Part shown: positions 5,947 through 7,769 of the stretch, piece by piece
Position numbering within the stretch: position 1 is the first letter of the stretch
Layout: each line of letters starts with the position of its first letter
DNA from: Nanoarchaeales archaeon
Lineage (GTDB): Archaea > Nanobdellota > Nanobdellia > Woesearchaeales > UBA583
Direction: 5' to 3'
DNA: 7,769 nt
Assembly (NCBI GenBank): GCA_013215525.1
Contig: JABSQY010000081.1
Location: 1-7,769, forward strand
Made by a program: the position numbers and the translations under genes
Notes under the pieces: model-generated
Database searches by the model: none
The model's input: the letters and a program-made list of their open reading frames with translations, nothing else
What the model was told of the DNA's origin: nothing

Positions 5947-5990
5947 TTTGTTTGGTTTCTTTGGGTTAAAATTGATTTTGTCATAATCAT
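5943..5990 (-). CDS. Possible leaderless 15-codon upstream ORF coupled to xerA
   Basis: MIMTKSILTQRNQTK then TGA. The ATG lies about 26 nt downstream of the centre of the best TATA box in the xerA leader, exactly where the other genes here place their start codons. Its TGA overlaps the xerA ATG (ATGA), the classic layout for translational coupling. Conservation is unknown. A weak TTTTAA about 25 nt before the xerA ATG offers an alternative leaderless start for xerA itself. Confidence 0.4.
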   Translation of the reverse strand: MIMTKSILTQRNQTK

Positions 5991-6011
5991 ATTAACTATA
6001 CGAACTTTAGT

Positions 6012-6020
6012 TTTTATATA
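6012..6020 (-). promoter_or_regulatory. TATA box for the uORF/xerA transcript
   Basis: Minus-strand TATATAAAA, the strongest TATA match in the window. Expected transcription start is near 5990, giving either a 44-nt leader for xerA or a leaderless mRNA beginning at the upstream ORF. Confidence 0.6.
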
Positions 6021-6318
6021 GTTTTGTTGTGACTTTGCTGTGTGTTTAATTAGAAAACATTTGCTTTTTTATTATTTAATATGTTTAAAGATTAATTTGT
6101 ATTATAAAAATTGCATCGTATTAAATTTATTTCTCTAATGTTAAATCTAATAATATCTAGACTATATTCTTTCAAACAAATACAACTTAAATCATTAAAT
6201 TTTATAATCTAAGATAATTTTAGCATATCAAATTTAAATTAAAGAAAGAATAAGACGCGTTTTAACTTAAAGAGTATGTATTTCATAGTTAAAATAATAA
6301 AATGTAATTTAAATTGAA
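6021..6318. other. Gene-free AT-rich spacer between the VIT1 gene and the xerA promoter
   Basis: No frame of useful length and no recognisable RNA gene. The only clear structure is TTTTAACT (6260-6267) with AGTTAAAA (6287-6294), an 8-bp stem with a 19-nt loop, 25 nt past the VIT1 stop. It may help end that transcript. The remainder is low-complexity A/T sequence. Confidence 0.5.
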
Positions 6319-7233
6319 TTAAATGTCTACTCCGACATATGTTTTAATCAAGAAACCAACTCCGAAACTGATTGCTGCGACACCTAAACTAATCACTGCC
6401 ATTGTGAAGAACTTCTTTTTGAAAGATACATTTTTCGCAATTGAAATGTAACTTGTATAACTTAAAATTATTAAAATTGTCATTACAAGCATTGCTCCAA
6501 CTGAATGAATTATATTTGTGAAAATAAAATATGGTGCAACGAGAAATGCTACAGTTATTACGTATGCAATTCCTGTGTACATTGCTGATTTTATTGCTGA
6601 CTTTTCAGGTGTGATTCCATCTTCTTCATCTTCTTGAGCAGATAAATATTCTGAAGCTGCCATTGATAATGATGCAGCAACTCCCATAATTAATCCAGTA
6701 ATTCCTACAATGTTTGAATTTCCGAAAGCTAAACTTAGTCCCGCTAGTGTTCCTGTTAATTCTACAAGTGCATCATTTAATCCTAAAACTACTGAACCTG
6801 CGTATGATAATTTTTCATCATTTAAAATTGCAATTAACATGTGTTCGTGTTTTTCTTCATCATATGAAATTTCAGTTGCTTCTGGATAAATTACTGCTGC
6901 TTGTTTATAAAATTCTTGAGCATCAACTTCACCTTTTTCCATTAATCTTAAAGTAAAAGTTAATCCTAATATTGATACTAATTTTGTATAAAGTGCTATT
7001 TTAAAGTTATTTGGTTTTACTTCTTTTTTTAAAATTTTAGACCAAATTTTATAATGTTTTAATTCGTCTTTAGAAATATCTGATAAAATTTTTTTATTTT
7101 CTTTATCTTTAGTTTTGTTTGCAATATTTTGATAAATATAGTATTCAGTAATTTCATTTTTTGCTTGAATTATAATTTGATTTTCAATTTCCTTATCTGA
7201 AAATTTTTTAAAATCTTTATTTTTTTTAATCAT
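6319..7233 (-). CDS. Ferritin-like/VIT1-CCC1 fusion, probable iron or manganese transporter
   Basis: 304 residues. The N-terminal part (about 15-138) is a rubrerythrin/ferritin-like helical domain with candidate di-metal ligands in NEITEYY (26-32), DELKHY (56-61), GEVDAQEFY (101-109) and DEEKHEH (125-131). The C-terminal part is the VIT1/CCC1 transporter: SYAGSVVLGLNDALVELTG (143-161) and MGVAASLSMAASEYLSAQED (183-202) are typical, with about five membrane helices between 144 and 297. In characterised relatives (plant VIT1, yeast CCC1, bacterial MbfA) such proteins move Fe2+ or Mn2+ out of the cytoplasm, and in MbfA the ferritin-like domain is fused as here. Direction and metal here are inferred. 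It is a single unit with TATA 26 nt before the ATG. Confidence 0.9.
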   Translation of the reverse strand: MIKKNKDFKKFSDKEIENQIIIQAKNEITEYYIYQNIANKTKDKENKKILSDISKDELKHYKIWSKILKKEVKPNNFKIALYTKLVSILGLTFTLRLMEKGEVDAQEFYKQAAVIYPEATEISYDEEKHEHMLIAILNDEKLSYAGSVVLGLNDALVELTGTLAGLSLAFGNSNIVGITGLIMGVAASLSMAASEYLSAQEDEEDGITPEKSAIKSAMYTGIAYVITVAFLVAPYFIFTNIIHSVGAMLVMTILIILSYTSYISIAKNVSFKKKFFTMAVISLGVAAISFGVGFLIKTYVGVDI

Positions 7234-7252
7234 ACAATATCTATGTGAAAAT

Positions 7253-7263
7253 CCTTTTTATAA
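7253..7263 (-). promoter_or_regulatory. TATA box for the VIT1 fusion gene
   Basis: Minus-strand TTATAAAAAGG is centred about 26 nt before the ATG at 7233, implying a leaderless mRNA. Confidence 0.6.
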
Positions 7264-7300
7264 TTATTGTTTAAAATTAAGAAATAAATTTGAAAAATGG

Positions 7301-7318
7301 AAAAAAGAAAAGAAAAAA
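7301..7318 (-). terminator. Poly-T tract downstream of the rlmH-like gene
   Basis: The minus strand reads T6-C-T4-C-T6, about 35-50 nt past the end of the broken rlmH gene and before the VIT1 promoter, fitting an archaeal oligo-U terminator. Confidence 0.5.
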
Positions 7319-7326
7319 TGATATGA

Positions 7327-7350
7327 AAATATTTACAAGTAAATATTTAC
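7327..7350. repeat. Short direct repeat of AAATATTTAC
   Basis: AAATATTTAC occurs at 7327-7336 and 7341-7350. The second copy lies in a perfect 12-bp palindrome (GTAAATATTTAC, 7339-7350), just past the rlmH-like stop. It could be a protein-binding site or chance in AT-rich DNA. Confidence 0.4.
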
Positions 7351-7352
7351 AA

Positions 7353-7769
7353 TCACTTAGTATAAGGAATATTTTTATCAAAACATTGATATCTATAAAT
7401 TTGTTCTACTAACATGTATAAAGCTTGCTCATGAGTAAATATCATTTTACTTAAAGATAATTTTTTATGTAATTTCTTAATTCATCTGCTGGTCCAAAAG
7501 CTCCACAAATTATAAATTGAATTACTTGTCCATTATTATTTTGTCCTAATTGTTTTAGTGTTTTATCAAATTCAAAAGTTGTGTACTCTTTTCCTGATTC
7601 TGTTAATAGGAAAGTGTTTTGGATTTGTTCGCTTGTTGCGATGTGTGGTTTTAATAATTCGTATTCTTTCTTTTTTAGAATAAGTTAATTTCTTTCTTTT
7701 ATTTCTTTTAATTCTAATATTTCTAATTTTGGAATTCTTTTTGTTAATTCTTTTATCTCTGATTGGAGG
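7353..7769 (-). pseudogene. rlmH: Broken RlmH-like SPOUT methyltransferase, N-terminus beyond the window
   Basis: Bacterial RlmH methylates pseudouridine 1915 in helix 69 of 23S rRNA; archaeal relatives exist. From the right edge the frame reads LQSEIKELTKRIPKLEILEL, meets TAA at 7687-7685, continues as KKKEYELLKPHI, then FLLTESGKEYTTFEFDKTLK and the SAM-loop-like FIICGAFGPADELRNYIK, and stops at 7453-7451. Shifting frame at a run of six A (7466-7461) restores LSLSKMIFTHEQALYMLVEQIYRYQ, the hallmark RlmH C-terminus, ending at TGA 7355-7353. The usual C-terminal Tyr-His-Lys reads Tyr-Thr-Lys. Two lesions plus that change suggest decay. A sequencing error in the A run, or -1 frameshifting, could explain only one of them. 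Confidence 0.85.

Noticed and set aside
5178..5986. Plus-strand frames opposite xerA
   Set aside because: They are antisense to a gene with all catalytic residues and their products have no recognisable features.
6714..6956. Plus-strand frame opposite the VIT1 fusion, and similarly 1661-1861 opposite the coiled-coil gene
   Set aside because: Leu- or Phe-rich products are the usual antisense result of AT-rich codons of the real genes.
1..7769. CRISPR array, tRNA or rRNA genes
   Set aside because: No regularly spaced repeats, cloverleaf or rRNA-like sequence was seen on either strand.

Overview
The window looks like an AT-rich archaeal chromosome segment, most likely from a DPANN-type lineage (Woesearchaeota/Pacearchaeota-like). 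This is inferred from an archaeal replication factor C large subunit, a XerA-like recombinase, a small Ig-like membrane protein of a kind I associate with those lineages, and archaeal TATA boxes about 25-26 nt upstream of start codons. Every recognisable gene reads on the minus strand, so gene order runs from the right end of the window to the left.

Reading in the direction of transcription: a broken rlmH-like SPOUT methyltransferase gene enters from the right edge (7353-7769, internal stop plus a frameshift). Next come a ferritin-like/VIT1 metal transporter fusion (6319-7233), a gene-poor gap, and a XerA-type tyrosine recombinase preceded by a 15-codon upstream ORF (5131-5990). Right after the recombinase lies a second, synonymously diverged copy of its last 20 codons (5017-5079), separated from the gene by an imperfect palindrome. 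A GNAT acetyltransferase (4517-4978) follows.

A 500-base gap (4008-4516) holds dense RNA-like secondary structure, including a 104-nt, 44-bp hairpin whose G-U pairs fit only the minus strand. It is followed by rfcL (2646-4007), a secreted or membrane-anchored coiled-coil protein (1612-2478), and a two-gene unit of a membrane-anchored Ig-like protein (1024-1563) and a dCache sensor cut off by the left edge (1-1021).

Most genes appear to be single transcription units with leaderless mRNAs. The sensor gene, which is internal to an operon, is the only one with a Shine-Dalgarno-like sequence, embedded in the end of the preceding gene. The genes do not form one pathway: replication (rfcL), DNA recombination (xerA), metal handling (VIT1 fusion) and surface sensing (Ig-like/dCache pair) sit side by side. 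The parts most worth following up are the structured intergenic RNA candidate and the duplicated recombinase tail. All repeat and structure observations were made by eye.
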